Under the pieces are notes generated by a model that was not told where the DNA came from, ran no database searches, and was given only the letters and a program-made list of their open reading frames with translations. A program made the position numbers and the translations under genes. This document shows positions 24,651-33,505 of a stretch of DNA of 45,515 bases, piece after piece. Origin of the DNA: Clostridia bacterium (lineage in GTDB: Bacteria > Bacillota > Clostridia > Christensenellales > Aristaeellaceae); NCBI GenBank assembly GCA_017431365.1, contig JAFRLF010000004.1, positions 1 through 45,515 of the forward strand, read 5' to 3'. Position 1 is the stretch's first letter; every line of letters begins with the position of its first letter.

Positions 24651-25937
24651 ATGGATAAGATTCGCATCGGCGTCCTGGGAGGATACCGCGGCACAAGCAT
24701 GATCAACTACTGCCGCGCCGCCGAGGACGCGCAGGTCGTGGCCATCTGCGACAAGAGCGACGAGGTGCTCGCCCGCCAGCGGGAAGCGCTGGCCGACGAT
24801 TCGATCACGTACTACAAGTCCTTCGACGAGTTCATCAACCATCCGATGGACGCGGTCGTCCTGGCCAACTACGCCAACGAGCACGCGCCCTTCGCCATCC
24901 GGTGCCTGAAAAAGGGGCTGCACGTCTTCAGCGAAGTGCTCCCCTGCCAGACGATGAAGGAGGCCGTCGAGCTCATCGAGGCGGTCGAGGCGTCCGGCAA
25001 GGTCTACGCCTACGGCGAGAACTACTGCTACATGCCCGGCCCCCGGGAGATGCGGCGGCTGTACCGGGCCGGCGAGATCGGCGAGATCGAGTACGGCGAG
25101 GGCGAGTACGTGCACAACTGCGAGTCCATCTGGCCGTCGATCACCTACGGCGAGCGGGATCACTGGCGCAACAACATGTACGCCACCTTCTACTGCACCC
25201 ATTCCCTGGGGCCGCTCGTTCACATCACGGGCAAGCGCCCCGTCAAGGTCGTGGGCTTCGAGGGCCCGATGACGACCCGGGGCTGGCGCGTGGGCCGCAA
25301 GAGCGGCCAGTTCGGCAGGGAAATGGTGACGATGGAGAACGGCTGCATCTTCAAGAGCATCCACGGAGACCTGTACAAGAACTCCATCTGGTACACCGTC
25401 TACGGCGGGAAGGGCCGCATGGAAACGGCGCGCGAGGACGCCGAAGCCGGCGGCGTCGGCCGGATCTACGTCAACAAGGATCAGGCGGACGGCGCGTACG
25501 GCACCGCGGAGCTGACGTCCTACACCCCCGCCGAGGATCCGCGCATGGCGGCCTTCGGGCACGGCGGAAGCGACTTCTGCACGATGTTCGAGTTCTGCCG
25601 CGCGATCCGGGGCGATGCGGACGCGGAGATCATCGACGTGTACGAGGCGATGGACATGTTCCTTCCCGGGATGTTCGCCTACCGTTCGATCCTGGCGGGC
25701 GGCGCGCCCATGGACATCCCGAACCTGAGAGATCCCGCCGAGCGCGCGCGCTGGCGCGGCGACACCGCCTGCACCGACCCCGCCGTCGCGGGAGACATGC
25801 TCCTGCCCACCTTCTCACGCGGCAACCCGGACATCTCCGACGAGGTGTACGCGCGCGTGGCCCAGCAGTGGGAACGTGAGAAGAACGGCGAATACGTGAA
25901 GGCCGTGCAGAATCAGGGTCGGAAAAAAGAGAAATAA
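24651..25937 (+). CDS. Gfo/Idh/MocA family protein, GH109-like
   Basis: 428 residues. The N-terminal Rossmann fold starts IRIGVLGGYRGTSM. The usual EKP catalytic triplet reads SEVLPCQ, and the segments GENYCYMPGPREMRRLYRAGE and FYCTHSLGPLVHITG match the pattern I associate with glycoside hydrolase family 109 (EVPxA, ENCCY, THGLGP), which cleaves glycosides by an NAD-dependent redox mechanism. It could therefore be a glycosidase rather than a simple dehydrogenase. The start is the ATG at 24651 with GGAGGAGG upstream. It lies 32 bases after the sigma gene and ends at a strong hairpin. Confidence 0.85.
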   Translation: MDKIRIGVLGGYRGTSMINYCRAAEDAQVVAICDKSDEVLARQREALADDSITYYKSFDEFINHPMDAVVLANYANEHAPFAIRCLKKGLHVFSEVLPCQTMKEAVELIEAVEASGKVYAYGENYCYMPGPREMRRLYRAGEIGEIEYGEGEYVHNCESIWPSITYGERDHWRNNMYATFYCTHSLGPLVHITGKRPVKVVGFEGPMTTRGWRVGRKSGQFGREMVTMENGCIFKSIHGDLYKNSIWYTVYGGKGRMETAREDAEAGGVGRIYVNKDQADGAYGTAELTSYTPAEDPRMAAFGHGGSDFCTMFEFCRAIRGDADAEIIDVYEAMDMFLPGMFAYRSILAGGAPMDIPNLRDPAERARWRGDTACTDPAVAGDMLLPTFSRGNPDISDEVYARVAQQWEREKNGEYVKAVQNQGRKKEK

Positions 25938-25951
25938 CGCAAATTGCAGAA

Positions 25952-25982
25952 CGCGCCCGGCTGGCATGACCAGCCGGGCGCG
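25952..25982. terminator. 13-bp perfect hairpin (copy 1), convergent terminator
   Basis: CGCGCCCGGCTGG pairs perfectly with CCAGCCGGGCGCG around the loop CATGA. There is no T-run. It lies between convergent genes. Thirty bases are identical to the hairpin at 33446-33475. Confidence 0.65.
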
Positions 25983-26001
25983 CGATGTTGTCGGACACAA
26001 C

Positions 26002-27237
26002 TTATGTTTTCAGCTGCGAATCCGGCATTAAAGGCGGCTCACACTGTTCCACGATCACGATCCGCTTGCCGCCGCTGATGCGGACAGCTTCCTCAATGGG
26101 CATTTCGGGGCACGGATTCAGGTAGATGATCTGATCCGGTCGAAGCCCTTCCACATAGTATTTGAGGTCGCCCGCCGCCCGGTCGTTGAGCTGAACGACC
26201 TTCAGGGCGGGCATGTCCCGGAAGACTTTGATGTGCTGAGTATGTCCACCGCACAGGTGGATCATGCCGCCAAGGGGGTAATCCGCCAGCAGGGCATTGT
26301 CCAGTGGCATGATGAACTCCCTGTACATATCCGCCGACAGCAGCTGCGTCGTGCAGCCGCACAGCTGCCCATGCCCAGGAGGCTGAGTACGGGTGACTGC
26401 TACCGTCCCCTGTAGCTGGCGATAAGGTATATGTTCGCGGTACCATTTGTGCAGCGTTCGGATCAAGGTGATGATGACGTCCAGGTCGTGGCGGGCCGCC
26501 TCTTCGTCCTCCATCATGGCGATCAGCGCTTCCTGTCCGTACAGGTTGACGATGATATTCAGGGGACTGGAAAGGATCGGCATTCCGAATAGCGGCAGAC
26601 TGACGTCCGCGTCAATGAACGCCTCCGCGGCGCGCTTGGCCAGCTGCCACGCTTCGCTTTTGTCAAGATCTGGCATTTCTAGCTCGCCAATGGGCGTTTT
26701 CAGGTATTCCGCGTTCCATTGACCCGCCTTGTAATACACTTTTGCCCCAAGTATATGATCGATGAAGTGGACGCCGTACAGATTGTATTCCACGCACAGA
26801 GGCGCAAAACGCGCTGTGAGCGGCTCCCGCATCAGAGCCAAGCGCTCCAAAGACTCCTCGATATATGATTCCGGCTCCAGATAGCTGCGCCTGTTCAACC
26901 GGATCAGAGTTCGGTCGCCAATTCTCGATACGGCCTTTGCGGAAGACATCATGTCCGCGAGATATCGGCAGCGTCTGAGGGCTTCGCTCCCGTCGTACAG
27001 GTTCAGAGCATCCAGCGTCCCGCGCACCTCGTTCGTCAGTCCTTCAGCGTCGACGCTGAACTCTTCCTCACAGGCGCCCATGGGTGACGCGGACACGCCA
27101 AACATCGTAAAGACTTGCCTCTCGTCGATGGATTCAGGCCGCCCTTCGAACAGATTCGTCATCCTTCGGAACATTTCATCCCGCCTATGCAGACGTTCAG
27201 GGTCGTTCAATCTCTCATGCGCGTAACGGGAAAGCAC
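26002..27237 (-). CDS. Uroporphyrinogen decarboxylase (URO-D)-like protein
   Basis: 411 residues. The C-terminal half contains MIHLCGGHTQHI, the His-x-Cys-Gly zinc motif of corrinoid methyltransferases related to URO-D (MtaA/MtbA type), and the barrel ends in YLNPCPEMPIEEAVR. It is longer at the N-terminus than MtaA. In sugar-transport clusters of Clostridia such genes are common but of unknown function. Methyl transfer, for example demethylation of a substrate, is an inference. It starts with GTG at 27235-27237, with AGGAGAG upstream, and probably has its own promoter as well as read-through from the transporter genes. Confidence 0.78.
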   Translation of the reverse strand: MLSRYAHERLNDPERLHRRDEMFRRMTNLFEGRPESIDERQVFTMFGVSASPMGACEEEFSVDAEGLTNEVRGTLDALNLYDGSEALRRCRYLADMMSSAKAVSRIGDRTLIRLNRRSYLEPESYIEESLERLALMREPLTARFAPLCVEYNLYGVHFIDHILGAKVYYKAGQWNAEYLKTPIGELEMPDLDKSEAWQLAKRAAEAFIDADVSLPLFGMPILSSPLNIIVNLYGQEALIAMMEDEEAARHDLDVIITLIRTLHKWYREHIPYRQLQGTVAVTRTQPPGHGQLCGCTTQLLSADMYREFIMPLDNALLADYPLGGMIHLCGGHTQHIKVFRDMPALKVVQLNDRAAGDLKYYVEGLRPDQIIYLNPCPEMPIEEAVRISGGKRIVIVEQCEPPLMPDSQLKT

Positions 27238-27276
27238 GTTCAGATCACTCTCCTGTCATCCAATCGTTTCAGTATC

Positions 27277-27306
27277 ATTATAACCAACGCGGGGTCCTTT
27301 CGGCAA
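27277..27306 (-). promoter_or_regulatory. Probable promoter of the URO-D-like gene
   Basis: Minus strand TTGCCG (27301-27306), 18-base spacer, perfect TATAAT (27277-27282). It would start transcription about 33 bases before the GTG. Confidence 0.5.
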
Positions 27307-27336
27307 GCGAAAGAACCCCTTTTCTTGCTGCTTCTC

Positions 27337-27360
27337 GGGATCCGCCTGCGGCGGATTCCC
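27337..27360 (-). terminator. Intercistronic hairpin after the binding-protein gene
   Basis: GGGATCCGCC and GGCGGATTCCC pair with one bulge around TGC, just past the stop at 27372. There is no U-run, so mRNA stabilisation or attenuation is more likely than full termination. Confidence 0.45.
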
Positions 27361-27371
27361 TTCCATCAGGC

Positions 27372-28976
27372 TTATTTGCCAAAGTAGTAGATCTGGTTCA
27401 CTTCAACATACCGTTCAAGGCCCATGGCCTCCAGCTCGGCTTTATAAGCCTCCCATACCGCGTCGTCATTGACGTCCTTGACGCCCAGCACAAACTCGGT
27501 GTTGCACATCTTGACGTACTCGTTGAACAGGATGGACTGCTCGTTGCGCTCGATGATCAGGTCCTCGTCGGCGCACCAGCTCACCTGGGGCAGGCCGATA
27601 AACGTGTAGTACGGCTCATAGGTCGTATGGCCCCTGTAATGCGTCCAGGCATACCAGCCGTACACGTCCGTCTCACTGTAGCGCAGCTCAATGGAATCGT
27701 AAACAGGACCCGGGCCGGGAGCGCCCCAGAACGTGTTCTGCATAGCGCCGCTGTTGAAGGTCAGCACGCGAGAAGGCACAGATCCATTGACGGCCGGATC
27801 ATCCGACCAGACGAAGGTGCCGCCATCCTCCAGTTTGCCCTCAAAGCCCCAGAAGTGGGTCTCTCCGCCTTCGCCGCCCAGCAGGAAGTCGCAGAATTCA
27901 AAGGCTACCTCGGGATGCTCGCAGGTGGTGGTGATTGCCGTGTTCAGGCTCACCTGCATATTGCCAGCATAATTCGCCTGTCTGAGGCCCGTGGGACCCT
28001 CCAGCGGCTCATAGGGCGCGTAGTCCACCAGGGCATCCGGGAACACGTTGCAGTCGATGTACTCGGGGACGTGCGCCGCCGGGAACGCGCCGATGGTAAC
28101 GTCCTTCGGATCGGTCACGGTAATACGGGGCTTCATCTGATCGATGTCCTGAACGTAGGTCGCCTCGTCGATCAGGCCTTCGCTGTACAGCCGATTGGCG
28201 TACTTCAGGCCCTCTCTGTACTCGTCGGTGTTGGCGATGAAGCTCACGGTGTCATCCTTCGCCACCAGGAAATTCCCATTCCAAAGCTGATAGGGGTTCA
28301 TCAGGAAGGCGAGGGGATCGCCGGACCAGGCGGAACTGACGCCCACGATGGGCATCTCGTCAGAGGCGTCGCCGTTGCCGTTCATGTCGTTGTCACGGAA
28401 ATAGATGAGCATCTGTTCAAACTCATCCGTGGTCACGGGCTTTTCACTGCCAGTGGCATCCATGTACTGCTGGACCCAGGGTTCATAAACCCACATCTTG
28501 TCGGTGCAGTACATATGCACGCCAACGTCGGAATAGAAGAAGGTGTAAATGCTGCCGTCTTCAGCCGTCACAGAGTTTCTGACAAGGTCTTCCTTCTCAA
28601 GGATATCCTTGTAGTAAACGCTGTTGTTCTCAATCAGGTCGTTGAGCCTGAGGAAGATGCCGTTGTTGGCGTAGAGAAGTGCCTGATCAGCGGAGAATCC
28701 CTTGAAGTAAATGTCAGGATACGTGCCGGAGGATATGGTCAGATTGAACTTGGTCTCTGCCTCCGTGGGTACGTGGATCCACGTCACATCGACACCCGTC
28801 TTCTCTTCAAGCCAGAGAGACAGCGTATTGGTGTCCATGTCAGTCACTGTCTCGGCGCCCGCAACCCAGATCGACAGAGTTGTCGGCTCCGACACCAGGG
28901 GCAGCTCATACGCCATGGCAGGAGCGCACATCGCGATGGCGAGAACGAAAACCAACAAAAGCGTCAGTTTCTTCAT
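27372..28976 (-). CDS. Extracellular solute-binding protein for carbohydrate ABC transporter
   Basis: 534 residues. The signal peptide MKKLTLLLVFVLAIAMCAPA continues to AMA, with cleavage likely before YELP. The large family-1 LplA-like fold includes a calcium-loop-like segment DNDMNGNGDASDE near residue 195. It recognises an oligosaccharide outside the cell for the permeases at 29029-30882. GGAGG lies upstream of the ATG. It differs clearly from the binding protein at 7250, so the two transporters likely take different substrates. Confidence 0.9.
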   Translation of the reverse strand: MKKLTLLLVFVLAIAMCAPAMAYELPLVSEPTTLSIWVAGAETVTDMDTNTLSLWLEEKTGVDVTWIHVPTEAETKFNLTISSGTYPDIYFKGFSADQALLYANNGIFLRLNDLIENNSVYYKDILEKEDLVRNSVTAEDGSIYTFFYSDVGVHMYCTDKMWVYEPWVQQYMDATGSEKPVTTDEFEQMLIYFRDNDMNGNGDASDEMPIVGVSSAWSGDPLAFLMNPYQLWNGNFLVAKDDTVSFIANTDEYREGLKYANRLYSEGLIDEATYVQDIDQMKPRITVTDPKDVTIGAFPAAHVPEYIDCNVFPDALVDYAPYEPLEGPTGLRQANYAGNMQVSLNTAITTTCEHPEVAFEFCDFLLGGEGGETHFWGFEGKLEDGGTFVWSDDPAVNGSVPSRVLTFNSGAMQNTFWGAPGPGPVYDSIELRYSETDVYGWYAWTHYRGHTTYEPYYTFIGLPQVSWCADEDLIIERNEQSILFNEYVKMCNTEFVLGVKDVNDDAVWEAYKAELEAMGLERYVEVNQIYYFGK

Positions 28977-29028
28977 GGGAAAAGACCTCCTTATAAAATA
29001 ATCTATAGCAACCGGCCTGGGCCGGCTC

Positions 29029-29943
29029 CTATCCTTTCACGGCACCCACCATGACGCCCTTGACAAAGAATTTCTGCACAAAGGGATACAACACCATGAC
29101 GGGCACAGAGCTGACAATGATGAGGGAATACTTCATGACCTGCTTTCGACGCTCAAGAGCGGCCATCTGATCGGCGTTGATCATCACATTTGTACCCTGA
29201 CCGCTCTCGGTCTGATTGAGGACGAGGATCTCACGCAGAAACACGGAAAGCGGCATCTTGCTCCGGGTCGAAAGAAAGATCATTGGGCCAAAGTAGGAAT
29301 TCCATTGTCCGACAGCCACATACAGCGATATGACCGCGATTATCGGGCCGGACAGCGGCAGCACAATCCTGACCAAGTATCGGAAATCACCGCATCCATC
29401 CAGTTTACTCGCTTCGAAAAGATCCTCCGGAATCTGCGTTTTAAAATATGTACGCATCACGATCATATTAAACACAGACAGAGATCCCGGCAGGATCAGA
29501 GACCAAATGGTGTCCAGCATCCCAAGATTGCGGATCAGCAAATACAGTGGGATCAACCCACCCGAAAAGTACATGGTAAAAACGCACAGTCCCATGATCC
29601 ACGGTCCGCCTTTGAAATCCCTGCGGGACAGGGGATACGCGCAGCAGATCGTAACCGCCAGCGAAACAGCCGTTCCCGTAGCCACGTAGAGGAGGGAGTT
29701 GCGGTATCCGACGCCAATCAGCGGGTATTCAAACACGGCTTCATACCCTACCATTGAGATCCTTTGCGGCAGGGGCATGATGCTAATCGTGATGGCGTTT
29801 CCGCTGAACGAAGCGATGACCACATATAACAGAGGGTAAAACAGTATGACAAAAAACAATGTCAAAAGGCAGAAATTGACGATCAGGAAGATGCGGTCAC
29901 CCAAGCTCTTTCGGATATGACTCTGTCCCATTCTCATGAACAC
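29029..29943 (-). CDS. Carbohydrate ABC transporter permease, LplC/YtcP type
   Basis: 304 residues, six helices, with the MalG-like loop LFEASKLDGCGDFRYLVRIV and the standard C-terminus FVKGVMVGAVKG. It follows the LplB-type gene by six bases and precedes the binding protein by 52. It is the second channel subunit of this transporter. GC content is noticeably lower than in the paralogue at 6271. Confidence 0.92.
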   Translation of the reverse strand: MFMRMGQSHIRKSLGDRIFLIVNFCLLTLFFVILFYPLLYVVIASFSGNAITISIMPLPQRISMVGYEAVFEYPLIGVGYRNSLLYVATGTAVSLAVTICCAYPLSRRDFKGGPWIMGLCVFTMYFSGGLIPLYLLIRNLGMLDTIWSLILPGSLSVFNMIVMRTYFKTQIPEDLFEASKLDGCGDFRYLVRIVLPLSGPIIAVISLYVAVGQWNSYFGPMIFLSTRSKMPLSVFLREILVLNQTESGQGTNVMINADQMAALERRKQVMKYSLIIVSSVPVMVLYPFVQKFFVKGVMVGAVKG

Positions 29944-29949
29944 ACCCCC

Positions 29950-30882
29950 TCACCAGAGTGATTCGCCTGAAAGTTTTTTCGTAACTCCATTGACAATAAT
30001 CAGCAAGACCAAGTTGATTATCGACGTGAACAGACCGATCGCCGCAGCATAAGAGTACTGCGGAATAGTTCCCTGGAGGCCCTGCTTGTACACATAAGTT
30101 GAAATGACCTCGGATACGCTCTTGTTCAGGTTGTTCTGCAACAGATAAATCCTCTCAAAGTCAACGGACATGATCGAACCGGCCCTCATGATCAGGAGGA
30201 TGCAGAAAGTAGGCAGCACGCCGGGAATATCGATATACCAAATCCGGTGAATAATGTGCGCGCCGTCCATGATGGCCGCCTCGTGCAGTTCCTGGGAGAT
30301 ACCCGACAGCGTAGCGATATAAATGATCGACCCGTATCCCACCGACTGCCAGACGCCCGTCCAGATATATATGCTGTAAAAGTATTCCGGTTTCGCCATG
30401 TAATTGACCGGCTCGACGCCGAAAAGACCAAGCACAATATTGAATAACCCCGTCTTCGCGTCCATGAACTGTATGGTCAGACTGGCCATGACCACGGTCG
30501 AAAGGAAATATGGCGCGTAACTGACCATCTGGATGACCTTTCGATAGCGATTGAACGGCAGGTAGTTAAGCATAAGAGCCAGAACCAACGCCAATGGGAA
30601 AGTCGCCATGGAATACAAACTAACGGATAAAGTGTTCTTCAGGATATTTATAAACTGATAGCTGCCCAGGAATTTCCTGACATATTTTAGCCCCACCCAG
30701 GGGCTGCCAAGAATGCCTCGGACAGGCTGGTAATCACGAAAGGCAATCTGTACCCCGTACATCGGTATATATTGAAATATGATCAATACTGCCAAAGGGA
30801 TGCTCACAAGCAAGTATAAAACCCAGTTGCGCCGTATCTCGTGAATAATCGCAAACATGCAGCTCTCTTTCTTTCTAACCAT
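29950..30882 (-). CDS. Carbohydrate ABC transporter permease, LplB type
   Basis: 310 residues from the ATG at 30880-30882, chosen because GAGG lies eight bases upstream and the predicted transcription start (about 30944) excludes the longer frame to 30960. The N-terminus is basic, then helices from IRRNWVLYLLVSIPLAVLII. The cytoplasmic loop reads ELHEAAIMDGAHIIHRIWYI, and the protein is first in the leftward transporter operon. As with the first cluster, no dedicated ATPase gene is present. Confidence 0.9.
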   Translation of the reverse strand: MVRKKESCMFAIIHEIRRNWVLYLLVSIPLAVLIIFQYIPMYGVQIAFRDYQPVRGILGSPWVGLKYVRKFLGSYQFINILKNTLSVSLYSMATFPLALVLALMLNYLPFNRYRKVIQMVSYAPYFLSTVVMASLTIQFMDAKTGLFNIVLGLFGVEPVNYMAKPEYFYSIYIWTGVWQSVGYGSIIYIATLSGISQELHEAAIMDGAHIIHRIWYIDIPGVLPTFCILLIMRAGSIMSVDFERIYLLQNNLNKSVSEVISTYVYKQGLQGTIPQYSYAAAIGLFTSIINLVLLIIVNGVTKKLSGESLW

Positions 30883-30950
30883 GACCTTCACCTCTTGCGG
30901 CCGCGTATCCCGTTGAGCCGGAGTCTCTGGCGCAGCTTCTTTCCATAACA

Positions 30951-30979
30951 AATCTATCATTTTGCATTAACAAAAACAA
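30951..30979 (-). promoter_or_regulatory. Promoter of the second transporter operon, with dyad
   Basis: Minus strand TTGTTT (30974-30979), 17-base spacer, TAGATT (30951-30956) with an extended -10 TG. TGCATT (30963-30968) and AATGCA (30985-30990) form an inverted repeat across the -35 region, a possible site for the divergent AraC-type regulator. Confidence 0.45.
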
Positions 30980-31092
30980 CACACAATGCATCAGGATTCT
31001 ACAAAGGAAGTCAAAAAGGGACGTTTGCCGCGCTTCAATCATCAATTGCATACTGTTGAAGAATTGCACCGTCCACAGGCAATCTCTGTATG

Positions 31093-31122
31093 TTGCGAAA
31101 ACAGCTCCAAATAGTGTATATT
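31093..31122 (+). promoter_or_regulatory. Promoter of the AraC-type regulator
   Basis: TTGCGA (31093-31098), 18-base spacer, TATATT (31117-31122). The 307-base interval 30883-31189 holds this and the divergent transporter promoter; nothing else is recognisable. Confidence 0.5.
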
Positions 31123-31189
31123 AATAGAGCATTAAGAGCAGGCTACTGGCAGCTAACATAAATATGGGTAAAAAGCAGAAAGGGAAACT

Positions 31190-32023
31190 ATGAAACGCCT
31201 TAAACATTTCTTCTCCGGGTTTGACCTGAGTTTTTCATATATTTCGCTTATATTCCTCCCGCTGGCACTGTGCTTGATCATACTGCTAAACAATATGAGA
31301 CTGACGCGGAATCATATTCTGTCAAACAACGAAGTTTTAATGGCTCATACCGGCACCATCCTCGAGAGTTCTCTCTCGTCAGCCAATCAACTGGCTCTCT
31401 CTATCAACAACATAGTCAGGGGCATGCCGCGTTCGTATACGGATAAAACCGAAAAGGTCTATAAAATCATTCAAACGATTCATGCCCTGCCCCCTCTCAT
31501 TGACAATAACGGTCTCATATCCTCATACTTTATCGTCGATTTTGATACAGACGTCATCATTAAACCGTCTGTAGGATACCTGAAAACCCATGATTTTTAC
31601 TCTGCGACAGTTGGCGCCGGAATACCTGACTATGCAAACTGGCACAATTTTCTACAGGGATCCCCGAATATGTCTCTGCGAACTTATCCTGCAGAGAGCG
31701 GCGCATATACTCTTTATTACTCATATCCCATCGTTTCATCGAATCATGCGCTAAAACCCGCAAGAATCATTTATTTCGTTTTTGACGCCGTTAAACTGCA
31801 AGGTCTTATTGATCTGCTCTCGGAAAACGGAATCGAACAGCTTTATCTTGTGAGCAATTCCGGAGAACAAGTTTCGTTATTTGGCTCAAATCTCTCTGAA
31901 AGCCCGGATTTATCCTTGGAGAACGTACGCAAGCAGACGACTCTCTTACAGAGCAGACCATTAACAGACAGAAAGCCATCGCGTCTGTCTGGCAGTGCGA
32001 TCTGTTCTCCCTGGTGGCTGTAA
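31190..32023 (+). CDS. N-terminal part of a membrane AraC-type regulator (frameshifted)
   Basis: 277 residues as read. A membrane helix (YISLIFLPLALCLIILL, ~18-34) is followed by an extracellular sensor domain to about residue 245. The reading frame then turns into unlikely sequence and stops at 32021-32023. Continuing in the -1 frame from about 31935 gives DDSLTEQTINRQKAIASVWQ and then CDLFSLVAVIP, joining smoothly to the downstream ORF. The two ORFs are therefore one gene split by a single-base change. Intact proteins have two transmembrane helices flanking the sensor and a cytoplasmic AraC domain, and control the adjacent sugar transporter. Confidence 0.8.
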   Translation: MKRLKHFFSGFDLSFSYISLIFLPLALCLIILLNNMRLTRNHILSNNEVLMAHTGTILESSLSSANQLALSINNIVRGMPRSYTDKTEKVYKIIQTIHALPPLIDNNGLISSYFIVDFDTDVIIKPSVGYLKTHDFYSATVGAGIPDYANWHNFLQGSPNMSLRTYPAESGAYTLYYSYPIVSSNHALKPARIIYFVFDAVKLQGLIDLLSENGIEQLYLVSNSGEQVSLFGSNLSESPDLSLENVRKQTTLLQSRPLTDRKPSRLSGSAICSPWWL

Positions 32024-33423
32024 TCCCTCACTCAGTGTATACAAGTCAGGTCTGGCAATCAATGTACCTGGTCATTCTTCTGACGCTATTGTTCTCTTTG
32101 GGAGAGATCATGCTGTGCGCCTATCTGATCCGACGAAATCAGAAACCGTTGTCACGCATCATACACACGCTCAAGCAGGCGGATGAAAGTGAGCCTGCAG
32201 GTGGGAGTCTCGGATACGTGCTCACTGCGGTCAACGGTTTGTCTACGCAGATAGATTCCATGAGCGGCAGAATCAAAGATCTCACCAGCACCTTGCGATC
32301 GACTTACAACAGCCGTATCGTCATGGGCGATATCACGTTTACAAACAAAACGGACGAGGTCCTTGGCCAATCTTTATTTGCGTTGCCCGACAAGGCTGTT
32401 ATCAGGAGCATAATCATGCGCGTCTCACCCAATGATCATCAATCCTGGAATAAAAGCCATTCCTATGAGGCGGCTATTGCGCTTGTTAAGACTTTCACAG
32501 ACTGGCTTCGCTATATCAATGTCGATGAACAGGATAATATAAACCTGATATATATTGAGTCCGCTGAACAGGATGGCAGTTACGCTGATGTTCTGACTGA
32601 TCTTGCCAGCGCAATAGAAAGAGATCTAAATATTCGGTCTGTGTTTTTTGTCGGATACAAGACCATAGGCATTGAGCATCTATATGAATCCTTCAATGCC
32701 GTAAGGGCTTTGATCCATGCCGTACCCAGCGACTATGAACGAATCATATATGACGTCGATCAGTTTTGTTCATACAACTCAGTCAAGCTCAATTTTGTAG
32801 ATGAAGAAAAAAAGCTGATCAATCTAATTGAAAACGGAAAAACAGAATATGCCAGTCAGTTATTGGATTCCATATATGAAAAATATACTTTGAGGCAGAG
32901 CGAACCCTTTGATCGATTGCTCCTCTATTACAGTCTGATCAGCGTTCTTTTGTCCTGCAAAAATCGCCAGCCTCTGCCTCCAGAATTGCGGTATTCTGTT
33001 TCCTCAATGCCACCGGAGCGTTTTTTCAAACTTGTCCACGCCCAGTGTGAAAAGATCTGTCGCTTAAATCAGGAATTGATACAGCTTGAAAAAAGCAGTA
33101 ATACAGCGCAGATCATTGAGTACATACATCAGCATTATGCGGACCCAAACATCAGCCTTACTTCTGTCGCTCTCACCTTTGGGTTGACTGAAAGTACGTT
33201 ATCCATGCTGATCAAGGACAATGTAGGCGAACCGTTTTCAACCCATGTAGAAAACCTGCGGATGAAACAGGCGATTAAGCTGCTGGAAGAAACAGATATA
33301 TCCGTTGGAAGAATCGCTGAAATGGTTGGTTACATCAGCACTAATACTTTCAGCCGCGCCTTCCGACGAAAGCAGGGCATCAGCCCTTCCGAATATCGCG
33401 GCGACAGAGTCAACACGAAGTAA
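32014..33423 (+). CDS. C-terminal part of a membrane AraC-type regulator (frameshifted)
   Basis: 469 residues as read from the GTG at 32014, which is probably not a true start. The second membrane helix is at ~18-40 (MYLVILLTLLFSLGEIMLCA), then a HAMP-like linker and a middle domain. The C-terminal ~100 residues are an AraC/XylS double helix-turn-helix: IIEYIHQHYADPNISLTSVA, FGLTESTLSMLIK and VGRIAEMVGYISTNTFSRAF. This fragment alone would lack the sensor. It is AT-rich compared with the window, like the transporter genes next to it, and ends just before the second identical hairpin. Confidence 0.85.
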   Translation: MAVIPHSVYTSQVWQSMYLVILLTLLFSLGEIMLCAYLIRRNQKPLSRIIHTLKQADESEPAGGSLGYVLTAVNGLSTQIDSMSGRIKDLTSTLRSTYNSRIVMGDITFTNKTDEVLGQSLFALPDKAVIRSIIMRVSPNDHQSWNKSHSYEAAIALVKTFTDWLRYINVDEQDNINLIYIESAEQDGSYADVLTDLASAIERDLNIRSVFFVGYKTIGIEHLYESFNAVRALIHAVPSDYERIIYDVDQFCSYNSVKLNFVDEEKKLINLIENGKTEYASQLLDSIYEKYTLRQSEPFDRLLLYYSLISVLLSCKNRQPLPPELRYSVSSMPPERFFKLVHAQCEKICRLNQELIQLEKSSNTAQIIEYIHQHYADPNISLTSVALTFGLTESTLSMLIKDNVGEPFSTHVENLRMKQAIKLLEETDISVGRIAEMVGYISTNTFSRAFRRKQGISPSEYRGDRVNTK

Positions 33424-33445
33424 ACCGACTGCGTTCAAAAGATAA

Positions 33446-33475
33446 GCGCCCGGCTGGCATGACCAGCCGGGCGCG
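33446..33475. terminator. 12-bp perfect hairpin (copy 2), convergent terminator
   Basis: GCGCCCGGCTGG pairs with CCAGCCGGGCGC around the loop CATGA, between convergent genes. It is identical over 30 bases to 25953-25982 while the flanks differ. Confidence 0.65.
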
Positions 33476-33505
33476 TCCTTATATCCTTGTCGTAAAGCGT
33501 GTCGA

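Noticed and set aside
32014-33423. Independent regulator starting at the GTG at 32014
   Set aside because: No ribosome binding site, and the same frame extends upstream into sequence that continues the sensor protein, so it is the second half of a split gene.
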